Part shown: positions 33,393 through 45,016 of the stretch, one piece after another
Layout: each line of letters starts with the position of its first letter
How positions within the stretch are numbered: position 1 is the stretch's first letter
Origin: Larix kaempferi
Lineage: Eukaryota > Streptophyta > Pinopsida > Pinales > Pinaceae
NCBI GenBank assembly: GCA_027924585.1
Contig: BSBM01000809.1
Location: forward strand, 885,001-949,000
Reading direction: 5' to 3'
Length of the DNA stretch: 64,000 nucleotides
Translations under genes and position numbers: made by a program
The notes under the pieces: generated by a model
Databases searched by the model: none
Seen by the model: the letters and a program-made list of their open reading frames with translations, nothing else
What the model was told of the DNA's origin: nothing

Positions 33393-34640
33393 CTAGGATT
33401 TCGTTCTTCGGCCATAAAAGTCAATTGTTATCCATGAAGATAACTCGAAATCCTTTGACTTCAAGATCGAAACTGAAAGTAGGTTCTTCTTCAATCCTGG
33501 AACATATAGAATGTCCTCCACATGTAGAATATCACCGGTTCTCAGCTGGAATGAGGTGGATCCAACTCCTTGGATCAAATAAGTTGAGTTGTCCCCCAAA
33601 TCTACCATGCATGTGAATTCTTTCTCCTTTAGATTGGTGATGGAACTCTTGTAACCATTCATATGTTTGGATGCACCATTGTCAATCAACCATGTGTCTT
33701 CATTTGTGATGACAGATCCCAAAAGGGATGAGATAAGGTAATACTCCCTCCTTGTCTCTTTTTCTTCGGATGCATTATTTTGAGTGGTTTCATCTTCTAT
33801 AGCGATAGAAGCATGAAAATTTCGTTTATGCTTTGCTTTGCACTCTCTTGAGAAATGTCCTTTCTTATTTCAATTGAAGCATCTAGCTTTTGACTTGTCA
33901 AATCCTTTGTTGAACTCCTTCTTCTTTGTATGAGAGAACTTCTTTTGGAAGAAGGGTTACTTTCATTTCTTCATTATTTCCATGAGGGCAATATTTTATT
34001 CTATGATGCACATTGACTTTCTCTGGATTCGCCCCTCCTCTTGGAGGCAGTCATGCCACAACCTTTCGAAGTTAGGTTGTACCTATCATCCATTTACCGC
34101 ATCCAAGAATGTCTCCCATGAGGATGGGAGACCATCAATATCGGTTTGGAGAATATCGTCTTCATCCACTAGTACTCCAATACTAGCAAGTTGATCTCTT
34201 ACCTGAGAGATATTGGAGAAGAAGGAGGCCACTGTCTCATCTATCTCCATCTTTAAGTTTCAAAGCTTATTCTTCAATTCCCTCTTTTGACTTAGGGTCT
34301 TCTTCTCATATAGACTAGTCAATGTATCATAACATTCTTTCACGATCTTCAGCGGTGCGATCACAGGAATCAAGTTATCTTTTACCGAATAATAGATGAT
34401 TTGTTTGTCCTTAGATTGATTCTTATTGAAGTTGATTTTCCCTACATTAGATGTAGGCTCCTCCACCACAATGGATACATACCCATCCAATTCATGTTCC
34501 TCTAGGATGCTGAGAATCCTAGCCTTCCAAGTGTTGAAATTTGAGGTACCCTCTAGACGGTCTTCCATTCATACAGAGACTGATTCCATAGTCTTCAAAT
34601 CTTGTTCTCAACTTCTCAAGATCAACATAGGCTCTAGCTG
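33393..34640 (-). pseudogene. Copia-B Gag, zinc knuckle and protease
   Basis: Gag at 34,260-34,568 (MEDRLEGTSNFNTWKARILS, EEHELDGYVS), the UBN2-type region continuing to about 33,950 with breaks. A zinc knuckle remnant lies near 33,850-33,890 (KKGHFSRECKAKHK). The protease at 33,393-33,722 has WLIDNGASKHMNG, where WLIDSGASKHM is usual; Ser is replaced by Asn in the active-site triplet. FVPGLKKNLLS-type residues follow (YVPGLKKNLLSVS). Confidence 0.83.
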
Positions 34641-36403
34641 TGTAATGTCCCCATCCAAATAAATCACTAGAAGGGAAAATTCCACCAATCTACTAGTTCC
34701 CTAGGTTGGGGTGGAAACATTTAGATTTGGAATAAGGGAGATAATAAACCCCAAATGGACATTAGCTTGACATAAATTTATTAAAAGGGTATAAATAAAT
34801 ATTTACAATAGGAAAATAATGTGGCACTTGGTCATGAAGGCACATTGGTGGTGTGAGACCCACACAAAGCAAGATTCCTCATGCCACATGAAATCCTTCT
34901 CTCACCCATTCAAATCCAAGGTGGAGTCTAATGTTCTTGGGGGAGTTGGAAGGTAATTATACTTGGCATGACTCAATGAGGGTCAAATTTGAGTGGAAGA
35001 GTAACTCCCATGGAAGAGGAAGAGGCCTCTTAGAGATACTGAGACACTTGGGCTAGATTCCCTAGCTTCTATGACAACAATGATGAATATGCTAATGACA
35101 CTAATGAAAAGGATTAGACCTGATTACTGGAATATGACCTATATGACATGTCAGGGCTAAAAATATCCTCCAATAGGGCGCACAATGGAGTTATGGCATC
35201 CAAGATGCTTCTCCATTCGAATTGATGGACAAGTGGCACACATTGGACTCTCTTCCCAACTTGAGTTGGCATGAAGATTTTGGAAGGAATTCGAACCATG
35301 GAGGACTTGGAAAGTTCATAAAAGACAAGAACAAAGAAGGATATGGGATTTTTATCATTTCTCATTTGGTAATTTGGAGAGCATAGCTTGTCCATGCAAG
35401 TTGAGTGTTTATTCTACTTGCCTTACCACCAATTTCGAGGGTGAAAGATTCCCATCCTAATTGGAAATTGGAGAGGACATTCAGACCTTTCATTTGGATA
35501 TAAAATGGAGTCATTTTTTGCAGGTTGAAACTATAGGTATGCTTGTGATCTTTTCTTCTTCAACTTGCTCCCATCTCTCTCTCTCACATTTCTCTTCATA
35601 TTCTTTCTCTTGGAGGAAGGGCGCACATGGTGATATGATGATCTCTTTGGGGGAGTCCAAGGGGACCCATTTATTTGTAATATGATGTATTCACTCTGTA
35701 TTTGATTCTCAGAAGTACCTCAGGTCGAACTCCAAGTGAAACTATGTAAAAATGCTAAACTATGTATGAATGGTGCCATTTTCCCCTATATCTTGTTGTG
35801 AGAGCTTGAAGTTGTTTGGTTCCGATTTGTTTCAGTAATTATTTGTGATTTTATTGATGTATGGAGAGCCATTAATGTACTGAATAATTTTCATACACAT
35901 TATACAAGTCTTTGGAACATTTATCTCGAAATTCATAGCTAGTTGTGGAGTTTTTCTATCATTTCCCCCTGTGTGAAGACATGTATACAAATATATGATT
36001 TATGGGAGTTGCAGAAGCCTTTAGGAACTGATTAATGATGCATTTGGGTTCCCATTGAATTTATATAAATAAATCCATGTCTCTTTTCTGAAATTTGGGA
36101 GGGTCGTAATTCATTTGGGAATCCATTAGTGACCTATACCCTAGGGGGTTTGAACCTCGAAATTACTAGTAAATTCCCTATTTTATCTTGATTGAAAATA
36201 AATGTTTCAAAAGTATTTTGAGAGTGTCCAAGAACCTATCAGCTCATTTTTATGTCATAATAGCTTTCAAGTAACTTCAGGCCCAAATCGAAATCCTTAG
36301 GAGCCATTGGGAAGCACTTGGGTCATCACTAGTCCAAGGTTCGAATTGACCAAAAAATTGCAATTTTTCCAATTTTTCCAATTTATTAAAAAGGGACACT
36401 ACA
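34641..36403. mobile_element. Z: solo-LTR-like insert in Copia-B leader
   Basis: 1.76 kb starting TGTAATGTCCCC and ending GGGACACTACA; the ends are near-perfect inverted repeats, as expected for an LTR. The ends resemble the X1/X2 LTRs (TGTAATATCC...GGGGACATGACA), and the length is like the X2 LTR. No internal region, PBS or coding sequence was found. Flanks AGCTG and ATCCG do not match, so no target duplication supports it. It may be a solo LTR of an X-type element with one flank altered. Confidence 0.6.
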
Positions 36404-36440
36404 ATCCGGCATGCAAAACCAAGCTCCTTCACACCCTGAG

Positions 36441-36451
36441 ATATGATACCA
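36441..36451 (-). promoter_or_regulatory. Primer-binding site of Copia-B
   Basis: On the minus strand TGGTATCATAT directly after the LTR end, a partial match to the initiator tRNA-Met site. Confidence 0.85.
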
Positions 36452-37933
36452 TGTTGAAACTTGGTTGAGCTTTGATTTTTAATTCTTTTAGATGCAGAGA
36501 CTTGAAGCAATGAGACAATTCAATCCATGAAATTCATACAACCATAACAAAAGATATACCTTGGGGAAAATCCTCAAAATTATGAGAAAAAAAAACCCCA
36601 ACAATTCTTCTCAGTATAATATAATAGATAACAAAGAATGCTTTCTTTTACAACATAGCAGGTTGCTTTTGGAAGATAAGAGATCACCAAACACTCTTGG
36701 TGAAGATACGAAAGAAATAGAGAAGAGAGATCAATTGGATGTGTGCCCATCACAACAATACCCTGCACAAAGAGAAGTGCCTTGACTTCAATGGAGAATA
36801 GAATTCGCTTCACATTGAATTAATCAATCCTGTACTATAACATATTTATACATTCTTCTCTTCTATTTTTAACTTCTAACTTCAATATGAACTCGTCCTC
36901 AAACTGGATATATTAATCTTTCATGCAGAGGTGCACCCCACTTCTCATGCAATGATTTATCTCACTGAGCTGTCACTTAGGATGAACTCTCCTCTTAACA
37001 GAAAGCTTGCCCACTTAGTTAGGTGGCTTACTTAAGTGTCGACATGCAATTGTCACAACTCACATGTCATCTTTTGGTTTAACATAAGTGTCATCTTGCA
37101 AGAACACTTAGTTAACTATATATTTTTTGTTGTCACTTAGTTAACTCTCTTTAACTGGAGTGTCGTCTTTTAGTTTAACTAAAGTAAAAATACTTTATTT
37201 AACTAATCCTTCTTATTTAACACTTAGTTAACTGAAATCATGTTGATTGATTTACTTGAAGTGACCACTGTGAGTTCTTTAGTTAACTAAGGCATATATT
37301 TAACTGATGCTTTAATTGAAGCATTGATACTTAACTGAAGCTTTAACAATTCAAATTCTCTTTAATTAGTTGAAGTGTCTGCATGGGAAATTTTGAATTC
37401 TCTTTATCTCTATGCTTTATCTTTTATTTCTTTATTTCTTACTACATGGTCAATATGTGCTAACTTTAATTATCCATCACATTACATTATACTAAGAAGA
37501 ATTATTGGATGTTCTGATCATATTATATTATTCCAGACCAAATGGTCATATGCTAAATTAATTCACTTTAGAGGTGATCAATCTCTGAAGGATACTTAAT
37601 AGCAACTGGTGATCATGGTTTACATCACACAACATTAAATGATTTTAACAAGTAAAGCATGACCTTTATACGGAAGGTCCACCTCTATACGGGAGTTCCA
37701 TCTCATGGATATCTTAATACAGAAGGTTCACATGATAATCATGACTTGACACATAAGTATGTAGTCTTGTCCAACAAGAATTTACAAAATCATTACTTTG
37801 ATCAAGTACCTATGTACGGGAGGAATAAACTTTACATGGAAGGCAATCAAAGTGCTCACCTCTATACAAGAGGATCAATCTTGGCTATGCAAGATTGGTT
37901 TGGAGAATGTATCATGATGTTGTATATTTAACA
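36452..37933 (-). repeat. Copia-B right LTR (5' LTR)
   Basis: About 1.48 kb, from TGTTGAAACTTGG to GTATATTTAACA. Same landmarks as the left LTR, with small indels between the two copies. Confidence 0.92.
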
Positions 37934-37938
37934 ATGAG

Positions 37939-38193
37939 TCCTCTTGGCATTTTTCCAACTCATATCATAATTAAAAATAATTAAATATTCAAAAACATAA
38001 ACTTCATCACTTCTAATTTAATTTATTCCAAAATAACTATAGCCATAATTTATTAGCTAATTTATTTAATTTCCTAAAGTAACTTGGCCAAGGTTACTCC
38101 CTTATTAATTAATTTAATGATTTTCCACTAGAACCCATGGAGTTGGATGGGTTAGTGGTTGCTCCATGGTGCTGTCAAAATGGGGACATGACA
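37939..38193 (-). repeat. X2 left LTR, second part
   Basis: Continues after Copia-B and its ATGAG flank (37,934-37,938) and ends GGGGACATGACA. Similar to the X1 LTR end at 17,150-17,161. Confidence 0.78.
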
Positions 38194-40372
38194 ATCCTCT
38201 CCTTCCAAGATTGCTTGTCCTCAAGCAACAACAAGCCAAGGTGATGTTTAACTTGTTCTTCTCCAATGTTGCCTCCTTATTGGACAAAGCTCTCCATTGC
38301 AAAACATACACTTGGGTGACTCTTCTTTTCAACCTTTTCTCCCTCATGTGCATGATCCACTCAGGTACAAAAATCAAGTGTCCACTATCAAATGGAGAAA
38401 GCTTCATTGATGCACAAATGCTGCCATAAGATAAAGTGCATGAAATACATGGTATGCATTGCTTCATCTTGGAAGTTTCAACACACAAGCATCCTTTTCC
38501 ATCCTCCTCATGATTTTTCATGGACCATATGGAATTATCTCCCATTTTTCAGCCCCCTTTCCTTCCAAGGAAAGTTGCTTGTATGGATGAAACTTTGAAT
38601 GTGCCAATTCAACTACCAAAAATATTTGTTTTGTCTTGCCTTTGTCTTCACACACTTGTAGTTGATTTTGCACCTTCTACAAATTGCCTTGGAATGTCTT
38701 CAAGATGCCATGCTTTGCTTGGTCCCAAGCCTTCTCTTATTGTGCATTTCCTTCTCCATTTATCTGATTTATATGGATAGGAGTTCCATACCAATACAAA
38801 TCTTGGAATGGATATACTCCAATGAATATGTGAAGAGTAGTGTTTTGGTTGAATTGTTCAAACTCCACTTGGCTCCTTGGACTTGGAAAATCAAGAGTGG
38901 ACCTACTATCTTGCAAAATAACTTCCTTCATTCGAAATTGAACATGGACAAGGTGGAGATCAACCTTGGGTAAGTTCTTGTCCTTAATCCATCTGCTCCT
39001 CACCTTTTCCCAACATATTGTGGAACTAATTAGAATCACATGGAGCTTTGTGAATCCAAATTCAAGAAACTCCTTCAAATTTCCTTCACCTTTGAATCTT
39101 TTGATATGCTTGTATGTGTGGGATAGCTTATGTTGAGCCTTTACTCCCTTTTTAAGGAATTTCTCAACTAGGAGCGAATCATGAGAAGCCCCCATAAAAT
39201 CCTCCATAAAAACTGAGTTTGGCTCCCAATATATTCCTTCATCCATGATGTCAAACTATTCTTCTTGAAACCAACCATTTAGAAGCTCATATGCAAATTT
39301 TCCTTTGGGATACTCTGCTACTAAATGAATTTCCCAATCAAATAAATCTTCCCTTGAAGAAAGAAGAACATCTGCTACTACATTCTTGCATTCATGATCA
39401 GAATTATAAACTTGAACTTCACTTACCAATCTTGGTTTCCAATCATTAAGCTCCTTTGGTGTCATGAAATGCATCCAACTATTGTGATCAACCTTAACCA
39501 CACATCCACTCCACAATGAGTATTGTCTAGACTTAGCCATTGCATGCATGATGGTGATGATGGCTATGTCAAAGATGGTATGATGTGTTCCATGTGGCTG
39601 CAAGCTTCTACTTTCGAAATCAATGGGATGCTTGGAAGATGAGATCATGTTGGGTGATGCACCCATATTCGACTTGACCTTGTGCTTCACTCCTTTATCA
39701 GGTGTTCTACGCGGTGGAAGGTATTCAAAAACCTTATCATGCTTTTGTAGTGACTTATCAATGTATTAAAGATGATGTGAGAAGTGCATACTTGTGATTT
39801 GAGTGGTATTGAGACTTTTAGCAACCCACTCATAGTCTCCATGCTTCACAATGGAACTCATGCTATGAGTTATCACTACATTGGCTATGTATTTTTCCAT
39901 CCAAGGCATGAATGGATGGGTATGGAAGGAATCATATTGCAGCCATTGATGCCTTTGTTGTTGTTCACAAAACATGACATTATCAAATGCACCAATAAAT
40001 CCATCACTAATGCAAAAGAGACTCTCACCGATGTGAGCAAGTATTGCACACCCTTGGGTATCCATTTCAGTAATGTATCTATCCACCCAATACATGGATG
40101 AATATGATTCTTTGCTTGATGATCCAAATGGAATATGATCAGCCAACTTATCCAAAGTTGAGTCTTCTTCACATAAAGGAAACTCATGGTCCTCTTGTAG
40201 TGGAACAATAGCTTTGCCAACATCTTCCAAGACATTTTGTTGCTCAATCTCCTGCAAGTTTGAATGTTCCTTGTGTATAATCCTCTCTTGAGGATCTTTT
40301 CTCAAATCATGACTTTCACCAGACATATAAATCTGATTTGCAATGGGGTTGGAGGAAGAATGTGATACTCCC
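38114..40372 (-). pseudogene. X2 internal ORF pieces, unknown protein
   Basis: Minus-strand open pieces at 39,766-40,372, 39,256-39,690, 38,737-39,246 and 38,114-38,545. I do not recognise the protein. The first piece is rich in Ser/Glu/His, and the start Met of the open frame (40,383) actually lies in Y, so the true start is lost. The third piece has a basic stretch (KKGVKAQHKLSHTYKHIKRF). The last piece ends in CLRTSNLGRRG across the PPT, a phrase that resembles the last residues of many plant gypsy polyproteins just before the 3' LTR; this suggests a gypsy ancestor. No catalytic motifs were seen. Confidence 0.5.
38194..38212 (-). promoter_or_regulatory. Polypurine tract of X2
   Basis: On the minus strand TTGGAAGGAGAGGAT directly precedes the LTR start TGTCATGTCCCC, as in X1. 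Confidence 0.78.
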
Positions 40373-42522
40373 TGTTGACACATTATTTTTCAATTTAGGA
40401 TGGAAAAAGATTGATAGAAATAAGTTTTGATATAATGTAAAAATTGTGGGAATATCCCCAAGTCTTGGAAAAATGGTTCATATGACGATTAGCTATACCA
40501 CAGAGGAGCTAAAGAGTCAAGCGAAACGTCTTGGGTATCATCTGAAGTCATCAATGGTCACTATTGCATTGGAAAAAGATCAACAGTGGAAGAAGAGTTT
40601 CACCGAAAAGGAAGAGAGATGCATAGTGGAAGCGAAATTCCCTGAAAAGTTAAAGGATGATGTTAAAGGAAAGACATGATTGATGGCTGTTGATGGGGAA
40701 ATGGGTAGATCAACGACAGGGGAAAGGTTTCGTTGGAGAAGAAGTAAGGAGGATAATGAAGATAAAGTGCGTTGAAAAGTCAAGTCAGGTGGTGTTGAAT
40801 ACAATCCAAGATCAACAGTTGTTCGATAAAGGGGTGGATATATCGACGACCCATAATCTTTTCACACCTCCAAAATGCATGGTGAAATGGAGTTCGAAGC
40901 GGTTGCAAAATACCATACTGTTGTACGCGTGTCATCCCCACATCATTTTGGAATTGGAAAAAGCAGTAAGGAAAACCACTCTCCCGCGTTGCGAAACTAT
41001 CTTTGGGGGTGTATAAAAGACAATAACACGTGAAAAGTTGAAATTTGTCTTTCAACGGGAATAATTGGAACATGTGCGTGCAACGGAAAAGCGACAGAGC
41101 ATAATTTTCATCTTGTCAGTTCCAGGTAGGTCCTCCGAAACTCGTGAAAGTAATTAGAATTATTTATAAAATGGAAGAAAGTAGTGAAACAGTTCCTCAG
41201 AACGTTGAAAATACAAGAATTGAGGAAACCTTAGAGGATAGAGATAGTGACATTTGTGACCCCATAAATGGTTAAATTCTCAATTTTAGAGGTCAAAAAC
41301 AGGTTGAAGCTTTCAAAAAAGGATTTGAAAAGCTAATACAAAAGGGACTTCCCTCTTTTTGGGATGAAAATAATGAGTTAATCTCCAAGAATAATTATAA
41401 ATATTTACTATTTAACATCATGATGAACCATGAGAAATTTGAAGATTTGACTCATGTTCTAACATGGAAACTTTTACTGGAGGAACCCTCAGATGATTTT
41501 GAAATTCTAAACCAGCTGGCCATGATAGGTGAAAAGATACCCCCAATTTCCATTACAGAGCACATAGAGATGAAAGTTTTGGTCAAAGAGATGACAAGTT
41601 ATGAAATACCTTCTACAGAACAATGGAAGACAATAGAAAGATATGGGAATATGAAGTACAACTTGCACACTTGAAGACTTATGTTCGAGGGAAAATCTTT
41701 GTCAGCAGCTACAACCAATAGAAAGATGTCAAATATTATATTTTGAGAAATTTTGGAAATTGTATAAATTTGACCGAAATGGAATGTAATAGTTAGTTTA
41801 TATTTTGCTATTTTTAGTTATGAAGCAGTTAGGTTTTTACCTCGAGAGGTTTTACAATGTATAAAAGGCAACTTTTGGCAATGTAGTAAGGGTTGGAACC
41901 CGTAAAGAGATACACATTTTAATAAAGATATCCAAAAATAGTTGAAGCACATTTTCATGAGTAAAGATTCCCGTGTTGTTGATTTACAGTCTGTATTTTT
42001 CCTCTCCTCATGTGATTTGTTTTTTCTAGTGAATCTATTTCCATTATGTTTTTCCATTTCATGCTTTGATAAGAGTTTTGTTTAGATCAAAATTCATGTA
42101 ACAATGCTTTGGTTTAATTGGATCAAATTATTCACATTTTTCCTCTAAAATCAATGTTAGATTCATCCCTGATTGATGCCTAATGTTGATGGACTATCAT
42201 TCTTTCTTCAAATACCACCTTCCAAACAAGAACTTGACTGTGAAAAGATAACTGCGTTGCCTTTACAAAAAATTTCATTGTTAAAAATCTGTTGATTTTA
42301 AATGTTATATTTTATGAATCCATTCCCAATGGTATCTGTATGTTTCAGCCTCTTACAATTTTAAAAATACGATCTTTTTAAAATATCTCTAGCCATTGTA
42401 TCTATTTTTGAGAGAGCCTTCTCTGGTAGGAAAAAGGCTAGTTTTCCTCCTAAAGACTGGTTTGAAATAATTACCTTAGAACTATCCTTCCACAACCTAA
42501 GGGTAAATTTTGAGTGCTAACA
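40373..42522 (+). repeat. Y 5' LTR
   Basis: 2,150 bp from TGTTGACACATTA to GAGTGCTAACA. Its first 1.1 kb aligns with 62,889-64,000. TATA-like boxes lie at 41,012-41,018 (TATAAAA) and 41,860-41,866 (TATAAAA), the latter followed by AATAAA at 41,921-41,926. The second pair is the better candidate for the LTR promoter and poly(A) signal. An ORF-like stretch lies at 41,171-41,674. Confidence 0.88.
41171..41674 (+). pseudogene. ORF inside the Y LTR, unknown protein
   Basis: Starting with ATG at 41,171 (MEESSETVPQNVEN), one frame runs 168 codons to TGA at 41,672, broken only by a TAA at about codon 35. The later part is a normal-looking protein: EAFKKGFEKLIQKGLPSFWD, HEKFEDLTHVL, MIGEKIPPISITEHIE. 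The 3' LTR carries the same start (63,687) and the same continuation, with a 1-base difference that shifts the frame at the same place. I recognise no family. It lies upstream of the better LTR TATA box, so it would sit in U3. It could be an element accessory gene or a chance open stretch. Confidence 0.45.
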
Positions 42523-42525
42523 TTT

Positions 42526-42542
42526 TGGCATCGTTGCCAGGG
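42526..42542 (+). promoter_or_regulatory. Primer-binding site of Y (tRNA-Asp type)
   Basis: TGGCATCGTTGCCAGGG three bases after the LTR end. It differs at few positions from the TGGCGCCGTTGCCGGGG site known for Athila elements. Confidence 0.85.
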
Positions 42543-43059
42543 AACGAAGGTTCAAATTTTCCTTGGGAATAACGACATTTTAGATCAGATTTCCATGGGA
42601 AAAGAAGTTTGATATCTGTTATTAGTTGTGTTTTTCCCTGGCGACTTCAGTTTAAAATTTTCACTTTTTAAAGAAAGGCAAATCCAAAAAGAAATTGGGG
42701 CTTCCAGAAGATTCATACGAGGAGCAATCCAGGTTCCCAGTCATTCCAAGCGGTAGAAAGTCCTGAAAAGCTTCTAAGAAGAATTAAAGGAAAAAGTCCA
42801 GAAGGTACATCTCAATCAGAAAGTTTGTTTCCTTTTTTCCAAGAAGAACTGTTAAATATTGCAGACATTGATTTAAGTGAAAAGTTTGAACAGTCTTTAT
42901 TTAGATCTATGTTTGAGTTAGATTTAAAAGAAACAATTATTGATCAGAATAGATTTCAGTCATATCTATTACATTCTATTTGGGGAGATTTACAAAAATA
43001 TGGGAAAGTTGAGTTGAAAGAACAGAAAATTTAGAACCCACCACCACAAACTCATAATA
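42543..43059 (+). pseudogene. Y leader and Gag N-terminal segment
   Basis: Leader, then an open piece at 42,825-43,034 (FFQEELLNIADIDLSEKFEQ, FRSMFELDLKETII) with stops upstream in the same frame. It lies directly before the conserved Gag in another frame. It is most simply the N-terminal part of Gag, separated by a frameshift. No motif identifies it alone. Confidence 0.5.
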
Positions 43060-44206
43060 TTGTTCAAAACCCCACCAGGAAGAATGGCTGCTAGATTTTC
43101 CCCACTCGCCCTACCTGTTGTTTTACATGACCTTCCTCGGAATTATGCACAAAGGATTACACTGTTTGATGGAGAGGGAAGTTACACAGCCCAACAACAC
43201 ATAGACAGGTTCAGTGATTTTATTGATCTTAAAGAATTAGATTACGATGATGCAAAAATGAGGTTATTGGCTCAAAGTTTGTCAGGAGAGGTTAAAAATT
43301 GGTTTAGAACTCTTGTTGCAAGGCCTATTCCATCATATGATGAGCTTGTAAATCATTTGCTTGAAATATGGGAAGATAAAAAGAACCCTTTACAAATTTT
43401 AACACAATATAATAATCTGAAGAAAAAAAAGGAGTTTTGAGTCTGTTCAGGAATTTTTTGGAAGGTTTATGAGAGTCTATAATTTAATCCCTACTAATGT
43501 TCAACCTCCAGTAGGGGCTTCCAAATTACATTATGCAGATGATTTTGATGGTGATTTTTCTTGCATGCTAAGAGAAATAAAATCAGCTACCTTACCAGAC
43601 ATGTTAAAAGATGCAGTAGAAGTAGAGGCGAATATGATGGATTCTGGAAAAATGAAATAGAAAACAGAAACGGATAGGAGAAAAATTAGAGAAGAAAATC
43701 AAGTTTCAACTTCCTCTTCCAATGATGATAAATTTGTGATGAAAATTATGGAAAGACTCATGGACATATTAACCTTGGAAAATAAACCTCAATATAGAGA
43801 CCAATAAGAGCCACAAATTAGAAATCCAAATTTCAAAAGACCATTTCCCCCACATATAAGCCAGAGAGATCAGAGGAATCAAAGAAATGCAGAAGATCAT
43901 CAAGTAAGACCTCCATTTCCTGAGAATTTCGCTGATGAAGAAGGAGAAACCGAACTTGTGGAAAGTGAAATACATCATTTTGATGATCTTGACTCTGAGG
44001 TTTATTTGAAAAATATGGAACATGACATGTTTTCTACGAAGGGGGAATGTAATAATTTTGAATTAGAAACAGAACAATATCATATTGGGTATCAGAATGT
44101 AGTGAATGACCTTCAGAGAAAAATCTACCTCGGAAGTAGAGATGTAGTTGTAAATAAAGGAAAGGGTCCTATTGATCAACCCTCAACTAGTCAGCATAAA
44201 AAATAA
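43060..44206 (+). pseudogene. Y Gag
   Basis: Capsid region with YAQRITLFDGEGSYTAQQHI, DRFSDFIDLKELDYDDAKMR, LLAQSLSGEVKNWFRTL and PIPSYDELVNHLLEIW. This is the Gag type of Athila/Tat-like plant gypsy elements. At an A run near 43,425-43,432 the frame shifts, and Gag continues with VQEFFGRFMRVYNLIPT and LPDMLKDAVEVEANMM to a TAG at 43,658. An acidic and then basic linker (43,661-44,206, with stops) leads to protease. No clear zinc knuckle was found. Confidence 0.8.
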
Positions 44207-45007
44207 AAACAAAAAGAAGATGTAATGAAGAAGATTCCAGAGATTAAAAGAGATTTAATCAAAGAAAGTGACAAAACACTCACTCCTTTCAACCTGCAAA
44301 GTGAAATTTCAAAAAATAAAATTTCTACTCCATTCAATGAGATATTTAAAAACACTGAGTACAAAGAGCAAATTTCAAAAATCATTAGGAGTGAAGGAAA
44401 AATGGAACCTGATACCTTAGAATTGAATGATGATGCCCCAACTATTCTTTTGGGTTCTAAAATGGAAGATAATAGTTTGGAAGAGGTTCCACCTTTCTAT
44501 GTGAATTTGAATGTCCATAATATGATTCTCCATAATTGCATTCTTGATTCAGGAGCCTCACATAATTTGATGCCAAAGGTTATGGTGGATAGTCTAGGTT
44601 TAGAAATCACAAGACCATAAAAAGACTTGTTTTCTTTTGATTCAAAAAAGGTCATATGTTTAGGATTGATCAAAGACTTAGTGGTTTCCCTCACTCAAAT
44701 CCAAGCTAAATATATTGTCATGGATGTAGTTGTGGCGGATATTCCCCCAAAATTTGGTATGTTATTATCTATATCTTGGGCTTCAAAACTCAAGGGAACC
44801 TTGCAGATGGATATGTCTTTCACAACATTTCCAGTTTTTGGTGAGCACAGAAGGTTATACACAGAAAAGAGACTTGCATATGTGGTGAGAAGTAAAGATG
44901 AAACTGATAGTCATTCAATTTATGTAGTAGACACAGATTTAGGATCTTCCATTTTTTACAATGATTTCCATCTTCAAAAAGAAACTGACTCTGACAATCA
45001 GAAATAA
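44207..45007 (+). pseudogene. Y protease
   Basis: Retropepsin region with HNCILDSGASHNLMPKVMV at about 44,530-44,590: the catalytic DSG is intact. A stop at 44,618 is followed in the same frame by the second half, in which DIPPKFGMLLSISWASKLKG occupies the place of the usual LLGRxW closing motif. The frame continues to TAA at 45,005. The protease would cut the polyprotein into its enzymes. Confidence 0.78.
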
Positions 45008-45016
45008 GACAATGAT

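Larger units (their letters stand above)
29074..37933 (-). mobile_element. Copia-B: Ty1/copia element with a nested LTR-like insert
   Basis: Two LTRs of about 1.5 kb, PBS and PPT on the minus strand, and a strongly decayed gag-pol. The flanking 5 bases are ATGAT (29,069-29,073) and ATGAG (37,934-37,938), one mismatch, which fits an old target duplication. It is inserted in the left LTR of X2. Z (34,641-36,403) lies in its gag leader. The domain sequences resemble Copia-C, so they belong to related lineages. Stops and frameshifts are much denser than in Copia-C. Confidence 0.9.
27569..40372 (-). mobile_element. X2: relative of X1, left LTR and internal region
   Basis: Starts TGTAATATCCCC and is read on the minus strand. 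Its left LTR (about 1.76 kb) is split by Copia-B, and the internal region begins after GGGGACATGACA at 38,193. The terminal sequences and PPT neighbourhood match X1. The element is cut at 40,372 by Y; its other LTR must lie right of the window. The 5 bases before it are ATCTA. No RT or integrase is visible in the part present. Confidence 0.78.

Noticed and set aside
34641-36403. Z considered as a DNA transposon because of its terminal inverted repeats
   Set aside because: The ends are TG...CA, like the X-family LTRs, the inverted repeat is only about 11 bp, and there is no transposase or target duplication.
40446-41016. Two open frames (40,446-40,679 and 40,690-41,016) in the Y LTR
   Set aside because: The matching part of the 3' LTR (62,960-63,540) has stops and no common frame; they are less convincing than the frame at 41,171-41,674.
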